A stretch of DNA of 64,000 nucleotides from Rossellomorea aquimaris (GCA_020524245.1 JAIVLN010000005.1:248001-312000), one strand, 5' to 3'; shown: positions 35,798-45,235, numbered from the stretch's first letter. Numbers and translations are program-made. Notes: generated by a model from the letters alone, not told the origin.

Positions 35798-36160
35798 ATG
35801 AAATTTGAAGAAATCGGCTTGGCGGGCAAGGTTCTGGACTTCGAGATGCTTGAGCATTTGACGAATGAAGTTGGATTCGTTCGAGCTGGCCAATGGGATT
35901 ATGAACGGATTACATACGATTATAAGTTTGAAAACATGGATACGGGTGAAGTCTTCTACTTGCGTGTTCCTTGTTATGCCGTTGAGGGTGAAGTGGAAAC
36001 TGGACATGCGCTCATCAAATTAATGGAACCGTACTTAGGGAAACATTATTATCCTCATGGTGTTGAATATGATGAAGATTTCCCAAATAAGATCGTAAAC
36101 ACTTGTAAGAAGCTCTTAAACCAGTTAAAAGAAGAAATTGATAAACATCATACGAATTAA
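35798..36160 (+). CDS. YugN-like protein (YlbA position)
   Basis: The 120-residue protein matches the YugN-like family: FDYEMLEHL/FVRAGQWDYERITYDYKFE patterns and DTGEVFYLRVPCYAVEGEVE. No function is known. Its place before the ylbB-ylbE block is that of ylbA in B. subtilis, which belongs to the same family as I recall. The ATG follows GTGGAGGAT, and a terminator follows the gene. Confidence 0.8.
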   Translation: MKFEEIGLAGKVLDFEMLEHLTNEVGFVRAGQWDYERITYDYKFENMDTGEVFYLRVPCYAVEGEVETGHALIKLMEPYLGKHYYPHGVEYDEDFPNKIVNTCKKLLNQLKEEIDKHHTN

Positions 36161-36163
36161 CAA

Positions 36164-36195
36164 AAAAGGTCTGGCTATGCAGTCAGACTTTTTTT
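36164..36195 (+). terminator. Terminator after the YugN-like gene
   Basis: GTCTG (about 36169-36173) pairs with CAGAC, followed by a run of seven T. A-rich upstream bases extend the stem. Confidence 0.75.
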
Positions 36196-36282
36196 GTTGA
36201 AAATTCAAGAAAGATGTCTGTTCATATTTTCACATTACCCATATAATATAAAGTAAGGAGTATAAGGGGAAGGGGGACTATA

Positions 36283-37344
36283 TTGAAACCATTGACACCA
36301 CGTAAACGTTGGATCGTTTATACATTGATCACACTTATTATTGCAGCACTATTCATCTGGATCTTACCGATTTCTCTCCCTATCGTCTTCGCCCTCTTAA
36401 CAGCGTTTTTCTTAGAACCTGCCGTGAGGATGTTACAGAATCGGTTCTCCCTCAAACGAAATTTTTCTGCTTTCATCATCTTCATGCTTTTTGTCATTTT
36501 AATGGGGATGGGCAGTTATCTTCTCGTTACGAAAGTTGTTGCCTCAGCAATCAATTTCATCGAAAATTCTCCGATGTATATTTCTGAAGTGAACAATGTC
36601 TGGGATGATATTGAACAAAATTTCGAAAAAGCTGCACAAGACTTGCCAGAGGAATTCGTTATTGAAATCAATCATCAAGTCAATCAGTTCCTGGAATCAA
36701 TCAGGGGAAAACTACTTGAAAAAAATTATGTCGAGACGCTTACCTCGCTTGTATCTCTCATACCAAGTTATTTAGTGAGTATCATCGTCTATTTGATTAC
36801 CCTGTTCTTGTTTCAATTGGAATTTCCTCGATTGCGACGACAATTTTATTCTCACCTGACAGAAAAGACAGCTGAGAAAGTGCATTTCATGACAACAAGA
36901 CTATCCTATGTTGTCTTTGGCTTCATGAAGGCGCAATTTCTCGTGAGTATTGTCATCTTTATCGCTGCGTTGACTGGTTTATACATTATCGTTCCGGATG
37001 TAGCCTTATTGATGGCTTTCATCATTTGGATCATTGATTTTATACCGATTATTGGATCAATCGTGATCCTCGGTCCATGGGCAATTTATTATTTGTTGAT
37101 CGGGAACATTGTTCTTGGGACAAAGCTTGCTGTTTTAGCAGTCATTCTTTTGATCATCCGTAGAACAGTCGAGCCGAAAGTGATGGGTCACCATATCGGT
37201 TTATCAGCGCTTTCTACATTGATCGCTATGTATCTTGGTTTGAAACTACTTGGACCAATAGGCTTCATCGTCGGTCCACTCATCTTGATTCTGTTCAATT
37301 CAGCGAAAGAAGCTGGAATCGTCAAAACGAATTTTAAAATATGA
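36283..37344 (+). CDS. AI-2E transporter family permease, YtvI-like
   Basis: This is a 353-residue membrane protein with about seven helices: two at the N-terminus, a soluble helical middle (about residues 100-150), and a C-terminal bundle with DFIPIIGSIVILGPWAIYYL and EPKVMGHHIGL, the signature of the AI-2E/PerM/YtvI family. YtvI of B. subtilis is induced during sporulation. The transported substrate is unknown. The start is TTG after AAGGGGGA. Confidence 0.82.
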   Translation: MKPLTPRKRWIVYTLITLIIAALFIWILPISLPIVFALLTAFFLEPAVRMLQNRFSLKRNFSAFIIFMLFVILMGMGSYLLVTKVVASAINFIENSPMYISEVNNVWDDIEQNFEKAAQDLPEEFVIEINHQVNQFLESIRGKLLEKNYVETLTSLVSLIPSYLVSIIVYLITLFLFQLEFPRLRRQFYSHLTEKTAEKVHFMTTRLSYVVFGFMKAQFLVSIVIFIAALTGLYIIVPDVALLMAFIIWIIDFIPIIGSIVILGPWAIYYLLIGNIVLGTKLAVLAVILLIIRRTVEPKVMGHHIGLSALSTLIAMYLGLKLLGPIGFIVGPLILILFNSAKEAGIVKTNFKI

Positions 37345-37400
37345 AAAAGGTGACCAGAACGTTTCGAGCTTAGAATAGGAAACGTCGGTCACCTTTTTAA
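37344..37400 (+). terminator. Terminator after the YtvI-like gene
   Basis: AAAAAGGTGACC (37344-37355) pairs perfectly with GGTCACCTTTTT (37387-37398). An inner ACGTTTC/GAAACGT stem lengthens it. Confidence 0.88.
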
Positions 37401-37421
37401 TTTTAGGTACAGGATCAAATC

Positions 37422-37597
37422 TTTAGGCTCTTTTCTTCACTGCACGCCCCGCGGAAAGCGAGCATCCTGGAGCGGAAATCAACGACTTTTAAAGTAAACT
37501 TGGTGAGACCAAGCCTTTTGTAGGTCGAGCCTTAGTTGCACTTATACTGAAGAAAGTACTTTATAGTGCTTGAGCAACAAAGTTTGCGAAAACAACC
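37422..37597. mobile_element. MITE-like element, copy 2 (about 176 bp, internally deleted)
   Basis: TTTAGGCTCTTTT (37422-37434) resembles the left end of the element at 30154. It is followed directly by CGCCCCGCGGAAAGCG and GAGCGGAAATCAACG (37446-37484), the right half of a repeat I recall as widespread between Bacillaceae genes, and then by 37486-37597, which repeats 30397-30516 with few changes. Shared features are CTTGGTGAGACCAAG (a perfect hairpin here), TAGGTCGAGCCTTAGTTGC and GAGCAACAAAGTTTGC. There is no coding frame. It lies between the YtvI-like gene and the Eis-like gene. Confidence 0.62.
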
Positions 37598-37602
37598 AAT
37601 TT

Positions 37603-38805
37603 TTAAAAGAAGTCATATAAAAATGGTCTGTGCGAGCCGATCACCTTTTCCAATCGCTCTATATCCGTATCACTACCTAAAATCAAACCTTGCTCAGCCA
37701 ATTCTGATGGGCGCATACAGTGGAAGAACATTGTAGATAGAGCATTGATATCACATGAGAGCCCTCGCTTGGGCTTATGTACACAGCTACTGTTTTCCTT
37801 CGGTGGTATATGCTCTACTTCATTCCCACCCTCCTCATGTATTCTGACAATATAAACACCATTATTCCATTCAGCAAATGAATCCATCACTTGAAAAATG
37901 TAGGGTTTGTCATCTACAGGCTTTTGAAATGGATATTCCTTTAAGAATTTCTCCACATCAACAATCCGGCTCATAAAATAAGAACTGATTTCCTGCTTGA
38001 TTTTCGGGTCTGACATCCAAAACGCAAAGCTTTCATATAACGGTGGGTGAACCGTAATCTTATCCACCATAGAATCGTGATTGGATACATAGTCCATCAT
38101 CGCTCGTTTAGCTTCACCCGTCAGATTGATCCACTCATCGATCTCCATATGGTCCTTTTTGACTTTATAGATCATATATCCCTGGTCGACTCCATCGACA
38201 TCCTGATAGACGGCAACGATATCTCGATCATTATGTAGAATGGACTGTTTCCACCATATTTCAGATCGCTTCAACATCCCTGAAAATTGTTCAGCATATC
38301 GTTCATACATGACATTCAATCGTTCAATATCATGGGAAATCCTGTACACTCTTCCAGAATAGTTGTGGTTCCTTTTCGGTAACTGCTCTGGTTTGATTTC
38401 ATATTTTATCACTTGATGGGTCATCTCCCATCCATAATTCCGATAAAACGCAAAAGAAAAAGGGTGCAGCATGGAGACATATTGTCCTTTCTCCTTCATG
38501 ACTTCAAGTGATTTCCTCATTAAAGCTTTTATATGACCTTTCCTCCGGTGTTCAGGCCATGAAGCGACACCTGCAATACCTCCCATAGGCATTTGCTTTC
38601 CGCCAAGCCAGATTTCCATCGGATGTATGGTCAATTTAGAAGCCATTTCTTCATCTTCATAAAGTGCCCAGCAATTTTCAAGGTGTAATAGCGATTTTCG
38701 GTTTTCTACATCTTCGTCTGATAACTCATATTGGAACGCAAATTCTCCCATTCGTAAAAAATCTCTGAATTCATCATCTCTAATCGTTCTAATTTCCATT
38801 TGCAA
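37603..38805 (-). CDS. Eis-like GNAT acetyltransferase
   Basis: The 400-residue protein has the Eis architecture: an N-terminal GNAT domain (MEIRTIRDDEFRDFLRMG), the acetyl-CoA loop GVASWPEHRRKGHIKALM near residue 80, a second GNAT-like domain, and a C-terminal sterol-carrier-like domain (about residues 300-400). Bacterial Eis homologs acetylate amines such as aminoglycosides or protein lysines; the substrate here is unknown. TTG at 38805 lies six bases after AAGGGGG; the ATG two codons later is also possible. It is downstream of the cytochrome oxidase operon but separated by a terminator. Confidence 0.82.
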   Translation of the reverse strand: MQMEIRTIRDDEFRDFLRMGEFAFQYELSDEDVENRKSLLHLENCWALYEDEEMASKLTIHPMEIWLGGKQMPMGGIAGVASWPEHRRKGHIKALMRKSLEVMKEKGQYVSMLHPFSFAFYRNYGWEMTHQVIKYEIKPEQLPKRNHNYSGRVYRISHDIERLNVMYERYAEQFSGMLKRSEIWWKQSILHNDRDIVAVYQDVDGVDQGYMIYKVKKDHMEIDEWINLTGEAKRAMMDYVSNHDSMVDKITVHPPLYESFAFWMSDPKIKQEISSYFMSRIVDVEKFLKEYPFQKPVDDKPYIFQVMDSFAEWNNGVYIVRIHEEGGNEVEHIPPKENSSCVHKPKRGLSCDINALSTMFFHCMRPSELAEQGLILGSDTDIERLEKVIGSHRPFLYDFF

Positions 38806-38896
38806 TGTGAACCCCCTTATTGATTCCTCTCCACTTATATTCCTCCAGATCTGTAAAAATCCCTTTATTTTACTTCTTGAATGCTCAGATCGTAAT

Positions 38897-38932
38897 AAAA
38901 AAAGGCTGATCCAATTTAGGATCAACCTTTCC
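38897..38932 (-). terminator. Terminator of the cytochrome oxidase operon
   Basis: GGCTGATCC (38904-38912) pairs with GGATCAACC (38919-38927), with one wobble, and is followed on the minus strand by a run of T. It lies just after ctaF. Confidence 0.88.
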
Positions 38933-38941
38933 TGTCTCAAA

Positions 38942-39274
38942 CTACCAGATAAGTCCCATCAATGTACCGACTGTGATGACAGCGATCAAAAGACCACTTG
39001 CGATTCCCCACATCGGGAATTCATGACCTTTATGTCCAAGGTGCATCCATACATAAAGCTGGAAGAAGACTTGGACAGCTGCTAAGACAAGGATGAAAAG
39101 AATGGCAACCTGGTTAGAAACGGCATCGCTAGCAATCGCTGCGAACGCTACGATCGTCAACAAGATCATCATAACGAAAGAGACATTATGTTGACGACGT
39201 TCTTGCTTCAATTTAATTTTCTTCTGCAAGGACGTGTGGTGATGGACAGATTTTGTTTCTTCGTGACTAGCCAT
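38942..39274 (-). CDS. ctaF: Cytochrome caa3 oxidase subunit IV (CtaF)
   Basis: The 110-residue protein has three membrane helices after a basic N-terminal tail; FQLYVWMHLGHKGHEFPMWG is typical of the COX4/prokaryotic subunit IV family. It is the fourth subunit of the caa3 oxidase. The ATG at 39274 follows GGTGGGG. The gene starts four bases after ctaE ends and is the last of ctaCDEF. Confidence 0.92.
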   Translation of the reverse strand: MASHEETKSVHHHTSLQKKIKLKQERRQHNVSFVMMILLTIVAFAAIASDAVSNQVAILFILVLAAVQVFFQLYVWMHLGHKGHEFPMWGIASGLLIAVITVGTLMGLIW

Positions 39275-39277
39275 CAA

Positions 39278-39898
39278 TTACCCCACCTTTCCCATTAGAT
39301 ATACGACTGTGAAGATGAACACCCATACAACGTCGACAAAGTGCCAGTATAGAGCGAAAAGATAATACTTTGGCGAGTTGTACAGAGTCAATCCTCGTCC
39401 GCTGTTACGTACAAGTAAAGCTGCGATCCAAAGGACTCCGAAAAGAACGTGTCCTCCGTGGAAACCAACCAGCGTATAGAACGCTGATCCGAAGGCACCT
39501 GAAGTAAAGGTGTGCCCTTCATGTACATAATGCACAAATTCATAAATTTCAAGTCCAAGGAAGGCAACTCCAAGTAAAAGTGTTACAAAGAACCAGCCTC
39601 TCATGGCCTTAACTCTATTTTCCTTCAAAGCCAAAACGGCATACACACTCGTCAAACTACTCGTAAGTAGAATCATTGTTGCGATGAAAACGATCGGTAA
39701 TTGGAAGATCTCAGATGCTTCTGGACCTTTACCGAACGAGTTACGTAAACCTAAGTACGTACCGAACAAAGTCGCAAATAATACAGTTTCTCCACCTAAA
39801 AACAACCAGAATCCTAAAAACTTGTTTTTACCTTCGAGAGTTGCTTTTTCAGGGGATTCAGGGAAGTTTTGATCCGTTAAGCGTTGCCCTACGTCCAT
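39278..39898 (-). CDS. ctaE: Cytochrome c oxidase subunit III (CtaE)
   Basis: The 206-residue protein has five membrane helices. FGTYLGLRNS, LTSVYAVLAL, and the C-terminal LVGFHGGHVLFGVLW and LYWHFVDVVWVFIFTVVYL motifs are those of subunit III in caa3 oxidases. Its start codon overlaps the ctaD stop by one base (ATGA), so translation is probably coupled. Confidence 0.95.
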   Translation of the reverse strand: MDVGQRLTDQNFPESPEKATLEGKNKFLGFWLFLGGETVLFATLFGTYLGLRNSFGKGPEASEIFQLPIVFIATMILLTSSLTSVYAVLALKENRVKAMRGWFFVTLLLGVAFLGLEIYEFVHYVHEGHTFTSGAFGSAFYTLVGFHGGHVLFGVLWIAALLVRNSGRGLTLYNSPKYYLFALYWHFVDVVWVFIFTVVYLMGKVG

Positions 39899-41757
39899 TA
39901 TGCATCAACCCCCTTGTTCTCTTTCAGTAAATCTTCTTTATGGATATGATAACCATGATCGTCGATCCATGATCTCAAGAACATACAAACAAGTCCGATG
40001 CCGATACCGCCGATTACTGCAATCAAAGCTGGTAGTCCTGCAGTATTGATGTAGATGAACCCTAATCCTGCAATGAAGAATCCTAGGGACATAACAAATG
40101 GCAAAATCGAATTGTTCGGCATGTGGATATCACCAATCGGTTCGGCTGGTGTCATCCCTTTGTTTCCTGCCATCTTCTCGATCCACAATGCATCCAACCC
40201 ACGTACTAAAGGAGTTTGTAAGAAGTTATAGTGAGGTGTAGGGTTAGGCATCGCCCATTCAAGCGTACGGCCATCCCATGGATCTCCACTCACTTTTTCT
40301 CCTTTAGCATGCGTAACGATAATGTTGATGACGAATATAATCGTACCAACAGTCATTCCAATAGCACCAATTGTACTGATGAAGTTTAATGAACCAAGCT
40401 GGAACTCTTCAGGATATGTGAAATAACGACGTGGCATGCCCATCAAGCCTAAGAAGTGCTGAGGGAAGAACGTCAAGTGGAATCCAATGAAGAATGTCCA
40501 GAAATTCCATTTTCCAAGCGTTTCATTCAACATGACACCGAACATTCTTGGATACCAGTAATAAAGTCCAGAGAATAGTCCGAGAATCAATCCACCAACA
40601 ATAACATAGTGGAAGTGAGCGACTACGAAATAGCTATCATGATATTGATAGTCAGCTGGAGCGGCTGCGAGCATGACCCCTGTTACTCCACCCATTACGA
40701 ACGTCGGAATGAATCCTACTGAGAAAAGATTCGCTGTTGTAAAACGGTTCCTACCGCCCCACATCGTGAAGATCCAGTTGAAAATCTTAACCCCAGTCGG
40801 GATTGCAATCGCCATTGTTGCTACTGCGAAAATCGAGTTCGCTACTGGTCCCAAACCAACTGTAAACATGTGGTGAGCCCAAACCATGAATCCTAAGAAA
40901 CCGATCAATACGGTAGCGAATACCATCGCACTGTATCCGAATAGACGTTTCTTAGCGAATGTTGCAACAACTTCTGAAATGATACCGAATGCTGGCAATA
41001 TCAGAATGTATACTTCAGGGTGACCGAAGATCCAGAAGATATGCTCCCAGATGATGGCGTTACCACCCATATTTGCATCAAAGAAGTTCGCTTCGAAAAT
41101 ACGATCAAACATCAATAGGAAGAAACCGATTGTCAAAGCTGGGAAAGCAAATAGAATAAGTCCAGATGTTACGAATGCTGTCCAAGTGAACAAAGGCATA
41201 CGCATGAACGTCATTCCAGGTGCTCTCATGTTAATAATTGTTACGAGGAAGTTGATTCCCCCCATTAACGTACCTGCACCAGAAATCTGCAATCCTAATA
41301 CATAAAAGTCTACTCCGTGACCACTGGATTGCGTTGATAGTGGCGCATAGGCCGTCCAACCTGCATCCGGTGCACCTCCTAAGAACCAACTAAGGTTAAG
41401 AAGAACTCCTCCGAAGAAGAATAGCCAGAAGCCTAATGAGTTCAAAAACGGAAAGGCTACGTCTCTAGCCCCTATTTGCAGTGGCACAACTGCATTCATG
41501 AATGCAAAGATGATCGGCATGGCTGCCAGGAAGATCATTGTTGTACCGTGCATCGTCAATACTTGGTTATAAAGGTCCCCTGTCAAGAATGTCATTTCTG
41601 GACCCATCAATTGAATACGGATCAATAAAGCCTCTAAACCCCCGACTAAGAAGAAGAATCCGCCGGAAATGAGGTATAGAATTCCAATTTTCTTATGGTC
41701 GACTGTCGTAAGCCAATCCCATAAAACGCTTTTATTCGCTGCATGTGCGTTACTCAC
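39898..41757 (-). CDS. ctaD: Cytochrome caa3 oxidase subunit I (CtaD)
   Basis: The 619-residue subunit I carries the heme a and heme a3-CuB centre that reduces oxygen. HGTTMIF holds a heme a ligand His; WIFGHPEVYILILPAFG holds the CuB His and the cross-linked Tyr; VWAHHMFTVG is the CuB His pair; HFHYVIVGG holds the heme a3 and heme a ligands. The FGHPEVY motif marks an A-type enzyme. There are about fourteen helices including the extra C-terminal ones common in Bacilli. Confidence 0.97.
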   Translation of the reverse strand: MSNAHAANKSVLWDWLTTVDHKKIGILYLISGGFFFLVGGLEALLIRIQLMGPEMTFLTGDLYNQVLTMHGTTMIFLAAMPIIFAFMNAVVPLQIGARDVAFPFLNSLGFWLFFFGGVLLNLSWFLGGAPDAGWTAYAPLSTQSSGHGVDFYVLGLQISGAGTLMGGINFLVTIINMRAPGMTFMRMPLFTWTAFVTSGLILFAFPALTIGFFLLMFDRIFEANFFDANMGGNAIIWEHIFWIFGHPEVYILILPAFGIISEVVATFAKKRLFGYSAMVFATVLIGFLGFMVWAHHMFTVGLGPVANSIFAVATMAIAIPTGVKIFNWIFTMWGGRNRFTTANLFSVGFIPTFVMGGVTGVMLAAAPADYQYHDSYFVVAHFHYVIVGGLILGLFSGLYYWYPRMFGVMLNETLGKWNFWTFFIGFHLTFFPQHFLGLMGMPRRYFTYPEEFQLGSLNFISTIGAIGMTVGTIIFVINIIVTHAKGEKVSGDPWDGRTLEWAMPNPTPHYNFLQTPLVRGLDALWIEKMAGNKGMTPAEPIGDIHMPNNSILPFVMSLGFFIAGLGFIYINTAGLPALIAVIGGIGIGLVCMFLRSWIDDHGYHIHKEDLLKENKGVDA

Positions 41758-41793
41758 GATTGTACCTCCTTTATAAAGCGATTGAAACTACGC

Positions 41794-42843
41794 TTACTCA
41801 GCGGTTTTAAGTTCCAATAGGTAGTCTGCTAGTGCATCTAACTGTTGTTCATTGAAGTTGAAGTCCGGCATGTTGTTACCAGGCTTGATATCTTGTGGAT
41901 TGTTAATCCAATCTTTAATGTTATCTTTGTTGTGTTCAAGGATTCCAGCAACTTTCTCGTTGTCAGCAAACCCAGTCAATGCTGGTCCTACATTACCACC
42001 TTTATCGCCAACCGCATGGCATGAAAGACAGTTGTTTTCAAAAATCTTTTGTCCTTCAGCGACTTGAGAAGGAGCATCATCATACTTCGTATTCTTCATG
42101 CTTTCAATCCAAGCATCGAACTCTTCTTTTTCAAGAACTTTAACTTTGAAATACATCAAAGCATGTGAATCTCCACAAAGCTCAGCACATGCCCCTTGGA
42201 ATGTACCTACCTTTTCTGGGTGAAGCCACATTTTGTTCTCAAGCTTATCTCCAGGGTTCGTGTCCATCTTACCGGAAATTGTTGGGATCCAGAAAGAGTG
42301 GATAACGTCTGCAGAAGAAAGGTTCACATTCACTCTTTCATCTACTGGAAGGTAAAGCTCTTGAGAAGTGATTACACCTTGATCCGGGTATTCAAACTCC
42401 CACCAGTATTGGTGTGCTGTAACATTGATTGTCATTGGGCCTTCCTTATCACCGGAAGCGTCTTTAGATTCTTCAGCACTCTTCTCACTAACAGCCAAGT
42501 CGAAAGTCGTCATAACTGTCGGTACAGCGAGTACCAGGAGCAACACAATCGGAATAGCAGTCCAAAGAACCTCTAACATATGGTTCCCTTCAACTTGCTC
42601 TGGGATTGTATCGTCACCTTTACGTTCTCTGAATTTCACCAATACATATCCAAATAGAATAAATACGACTACAAGCACGACAACCATAATTGCAAGACTA
42701 AGAATCATAAGATCAAAAAGAGCACTTGCTCCTTTTCCTTGTGGTTGTAATGCAGATAACTGAGGGTTTCCACAACCCATTAAGCCAAGCATCAAAATTC
42801 CAAAAATAGGAATAATGCGCCCGATTCGAAGCCATCGTTTCAT
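41794..42843 (-). CDS. ctaC: Cytochrome caa3 oxidase subunit II with fused cytochrome c (CtaC)
   Basis: The 349-residue protein is a lipoprotein (lipobox LMGC at residues 21-24) with two membrane helices, a cupredoxin CuA domain (HQYWWEFEYPD and the CuA ligands CAELCGDSHALM near residue 220) and a C-terminal cytochrome c domain with CLSCH near residue 275 and a distal Met in GNNMPDF. The fused cytochrome defines a caa3 rather than aa3 oxidase. It is the first gene of ctaCDEF. Confidence 0.96.
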   Translation of the reverse strand: MKRWLRIGRIIPIFGILMLGLMGCGNPQLSALQPQGKGASALFDLMILSLAIMVVVLVVVFILFGYVLVKFRERKGDDTIPEQVEGNHMLEVLWTAIPIVLLLVLAVPTVMTTFDLAVSEKSAEESKDASGDKEGPMTINVTAHQYWWEFEYPDQGVITSQELYLPVDERVNVNLSSADVIHSFWIPTISGKMDTNPGDKLENKMWLHPEKVGTFQGACAELCGDSHALMYFKVKVLEKEEFDAWIESMKNTKYDDAPSQVAEGQKIFENNCLSCHAVGDKGGNVGPALTGFADNEKVAGILEHNKDNIKDWINNPQDIKPGNNMPDFNFNEQQLDALADYLLELKTAE

Positions 42844-42926
42844 TACTAAATCAAACCCCGCTTTCTCTGTTGTACTTAAGAACGAATTTTACATTATTAT
42901 GTAATCGCCAGAGGGCGTGTCCACCC

Positions 42927-43865
42927 TTAGCGATTGACGATAATCATAACCACAAACATGATGGTCAGATAGTTCAAGGAATAGACGAACATCAATCTAG
43001 CCCACTTGATATCATCCTTCATGAAGAATCCGGAGATACCGAGAGCCAACCAGCCTAGACCAAGAACAGCGGCAACGATCACGTAGACCATGCCGAAGTG
43101 ATACAGGTATAAACTTACCGGAAGCAACGCTGCTACATAAACTACCATCTGCCGCTTCGTCATTTTGAAACCTGATACAACAGGAAGCATAGGAATTCCG
43201 GCTTTACGGTACTCTTCACATCTTTTCATTGCTAAGGCCAAGAAGTGAGGAGGCTGCCATAAAAACATAATCAAGAACAAATGCCATGCTGTCATATGCA
43301 GGTTAGGATCCACTGCTGCCCAACCGATCAGTGGCGGGATTGCGCCAGATATTCCACCAACAACCGTATTAATGGAATGCGTACGCTTCAACCACATTGT
43401 GTAAACGATAACATACACAAAGAGCCCAATCACACCAAGGAGTGCAGCCATCAAGGAGGCGAACATTAATAGCAATGTTCCGATTGCTGACAGAATAATT
43501 CCGACCCACAATACCTGATTGGCATCAATCTTGCCTGTTACGGTCGGACGTTCATGTGTTCTTTCCATCAAATGATCGATGTCACGATCAATATAGTTGT
43601 TCAGACTACATCCCCCAGCAATGACGAGTGCTGCACCTAACAGAGTCAACAGTGCTGTTGGAATGTTTGCGATCAAACTGGACTCGGTGACTTTCAATGC
43701 AATCCAGAAACCTGCGAATGTCGTAATGAGGTTCGACATGACGATTCCCATTTTAGCGAGTGTCAGGAAATCTTTCCAAGTACCAGTCGGATTAGCTTCT
43801 GATAAAGGACCTGGCTCCATCACTCGGCTTGATGCTTCATAAGTTGTCGTATTCGTTTTGCTCAT
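42927..43865 (-). CDS. ctaB: Protoheme IX farnesyltransferase (CtaB), heme O synthase
   Basis: CtaB joins farnesyl diphosphate to heme B to make heme O. The 312-residue UbiA-type protein has about nine helices and the Asp-rich motifs [19 protein letters not shown] near residue 85, with a second metal site region later ([17 protein letters not shown]). The ATG at 43865 follows AAAGGAGGTGG. It is divergent from ctaA, which uses its product, and precedes ctaC. Confidence 0.95.
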   Translation of the reverse strand: MSKTNTTTYEASSRVMEPGPLSEANPTGTWKDFLTLAKMGIVMSNLITTFAGFWIALKVTESSLIANIPTALLTLLGAALVIAGGCSLNNYIDRDIDHLMERTHERPTVTGKIDANQVLWVGIILSAIGTLLLMFASLMAALLGVIGLFVYVIVYTMWLKRTHSINTVVGGISGAIPPLIGWAAVDPNLHMTAWHLFLIMFLWQPPHFLALAMKRCEEYRKAGIPMLPVVSGFKMTKRQMVVYVAALLPVSLYLYHFGMVYVIVAAVLGLGWLALGISGFFMKDDIKWARLMFVYSLNYLTIMFVVMIIVNR

Positions 43866-44201
43866 GCTTCCACCTCCTTTAAAAAGCTCTATTTCCATAT
43901 CTTACATCATTCATAAGCGTAAGGAAAACACCTATTCTAATTTATCAGTAAATAGGCTTCGTGAAAACAAGTTTTCGTAAATTGTCTATGGTTGTTCACA
44001 TTTATAGTGAATTGCTCCCAAGACATATGTTACGATATTCACGATTGAAATGTCCTTTAACATTATAAACGAATTCAATAGTTTTGTATACTTAATCAAG
44101 ACTCCATTCGACATTAGGACTTAGTTTCTCTTACGCAATCTAATCTATGCTTCTATATTATAAAATTTAGTGGTGTACTACTTTACGAGAAGGTGTCGAC
44201 G
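43866..44201. other. ctaB-ctaA divergent intergenic region
   Basis: This 336-base A+T-rich region holds no gene. It has a perfect palindrome GAAAAC-AA-GTTTTC (43962-43975) and, next to it, a CCTATT/AATAGG inverted repeat (about 43930-43955). Both lie on the ctaB side. A TATTATAAAA stretch about 40 bases before ctaA is a candidate -10 region. No regulator site could be named. Confidence 0.5.
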
Positions 44202-45089
44202 TTGACTCGAATATTGAAATTATATGGTATTTTGACAAGCTTCGGAATGCTGATTGTCCTACTTATGGGAGCAATCGTAACAACAACAGGGTCCGGAGAA
44301 GGTTGTGGAAATTCATGGCCATTATGCTATGGTGAAGTACTCCCTACCCAACCCGAATTAGAAACGATCATTGAATACAGCCATAGAATTGTGTCCGCTG
44401 CACTCGGTTTGATGGTCATCATACTAGCGGTCTGGTCATGGTTAACATATCGAAAATCAAGAGAAGTGAAATTGCTCGGCATATTATCGGTCTTCTTCAT
44501 TGTATTCCAAGGACTGTTAGGAGCAGCTGCTGTCGTATGGGGACAATCTTCTTTCGTGCTCGCCCTTCATTTCGGTTTTTCGCTGATCTCATTTGCGAGT
44601 GTCGTCCTGTTGACCGTAGTCATCTTCCAGGGTGAAAAAGGGAGAGTCGTTCTAAAGGTCGATCGCAGCTTCAGGTGGAATGCTTACTTTCTTTTCATTT
44701 ATTTGTATACACTTGTTTACACTGGGGCACTGGTCAGACACACGAAAGCGAGCTTAGCATGTTCCGGATGGCCTCTCTGTAACGGTCAGATACTACCACC
44801 AACGAATGAATTGGAACTAATCCATTATAGCCATCGGTTCATGGCTGGACTATTCTTCGTATGGGTATTACTAAGTTTCATCCAAATTCGGATGTATTAC
44901 AGAGACATCCAGACCCTGTACCGCTCGTTCTTAATACTCCTGATTCTGGTTTCCTTGCAAGTCACAACAGGAGCACTCATCATCTTTACAAAATTGAACC
45001 TGTTCATCGGTTTGGCACACGGGCTATTCATCTCTCTTCTCTTTGCGACATTAAGTTACTTAATCATGGTTCTCCTACGAAAGTCTTAA
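44202..45089 (+). CDS. ctaA: Heme A synthase (CtaA)
   Basis: CtaA oxidises heme O to heme A in the membrane. The 295-residue protein has eight helices. GCGNSWPLCYG and CSGWPLCNG each carry a cysteine pair in the extracellular loops, and EYSHRIVSAALG and HYSHRFMAGLFF carry heme ligand His residues. The TTG at 44202, six bases after GAAGGTG, gives an N-terminus of the same length as B. subtilis CtaA; a GTG three codons upstream overlaps the ribosome binding site. Confidence 0.93.
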   Translation: MTRILKLYGILTSFGMLIVLLMGAIVTTTGSGEGCGNSWPLCYGEVLPTQPELETIIEYSHRIVSAALGLMVIILAVWSWLTYRKSREVKLLGILSVFFIVFQGLLGAAAVVWGQSSFVLALHFGFSLISFASVVLLTVVIFQGEKGRVVLKVDRSFRWNAYFLFIYLYTLVYTGALVRHTKASLACSGWPLCNGQILPPTNELELIHYSHRFMAGLFFVWVLLSFIQIRMYYRDIQTLYRSFLILLILVSLQVTTGALIIFTKLNLFIGLAHGLFISLLFATLSYLIMVLLRKS

Positions 45090-45103
45090 TTATCGGGAAA
45101 ATG

Positions 45104-45136
45104 AAACACGCGTCCTTCAGACGCGTGTTTTTTCAT
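45104..45136 (+). terminator. Terminator after ctaA
   Basis: ACACGCGTC (45106-45114) pairs perfectly with GACGCGTGT (45120-45128), followed by TTTTTT. Confidence 0.92.
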
Positions 45137-45154
45137 TAACGAAAGGTAGTAGGG

Positions 45155-45232
45155 CTCTGTCGCTTTGAGTAACGATAAACCCTCTATCTTACCCTGAAAA
45201 CCCAGTATTCTGCCGTTTTGGGTAACAATAAA
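45155..45232. repeat. Three short related units between ctaA and pycA
   Basis: CGCTTTGAGTAACGATAAA (45161-45179) is similar to CCGTTTTGGGTAACAATAAA (45213-45232); between them the sequence TCTTACCCTGAAAACCC (45187-45203) is a related unit in inverted orientation. The result is a direct pair with an inverted centre. No coding frame. Confidence 0.4.
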
Positions 45233-45235
45233 AAA

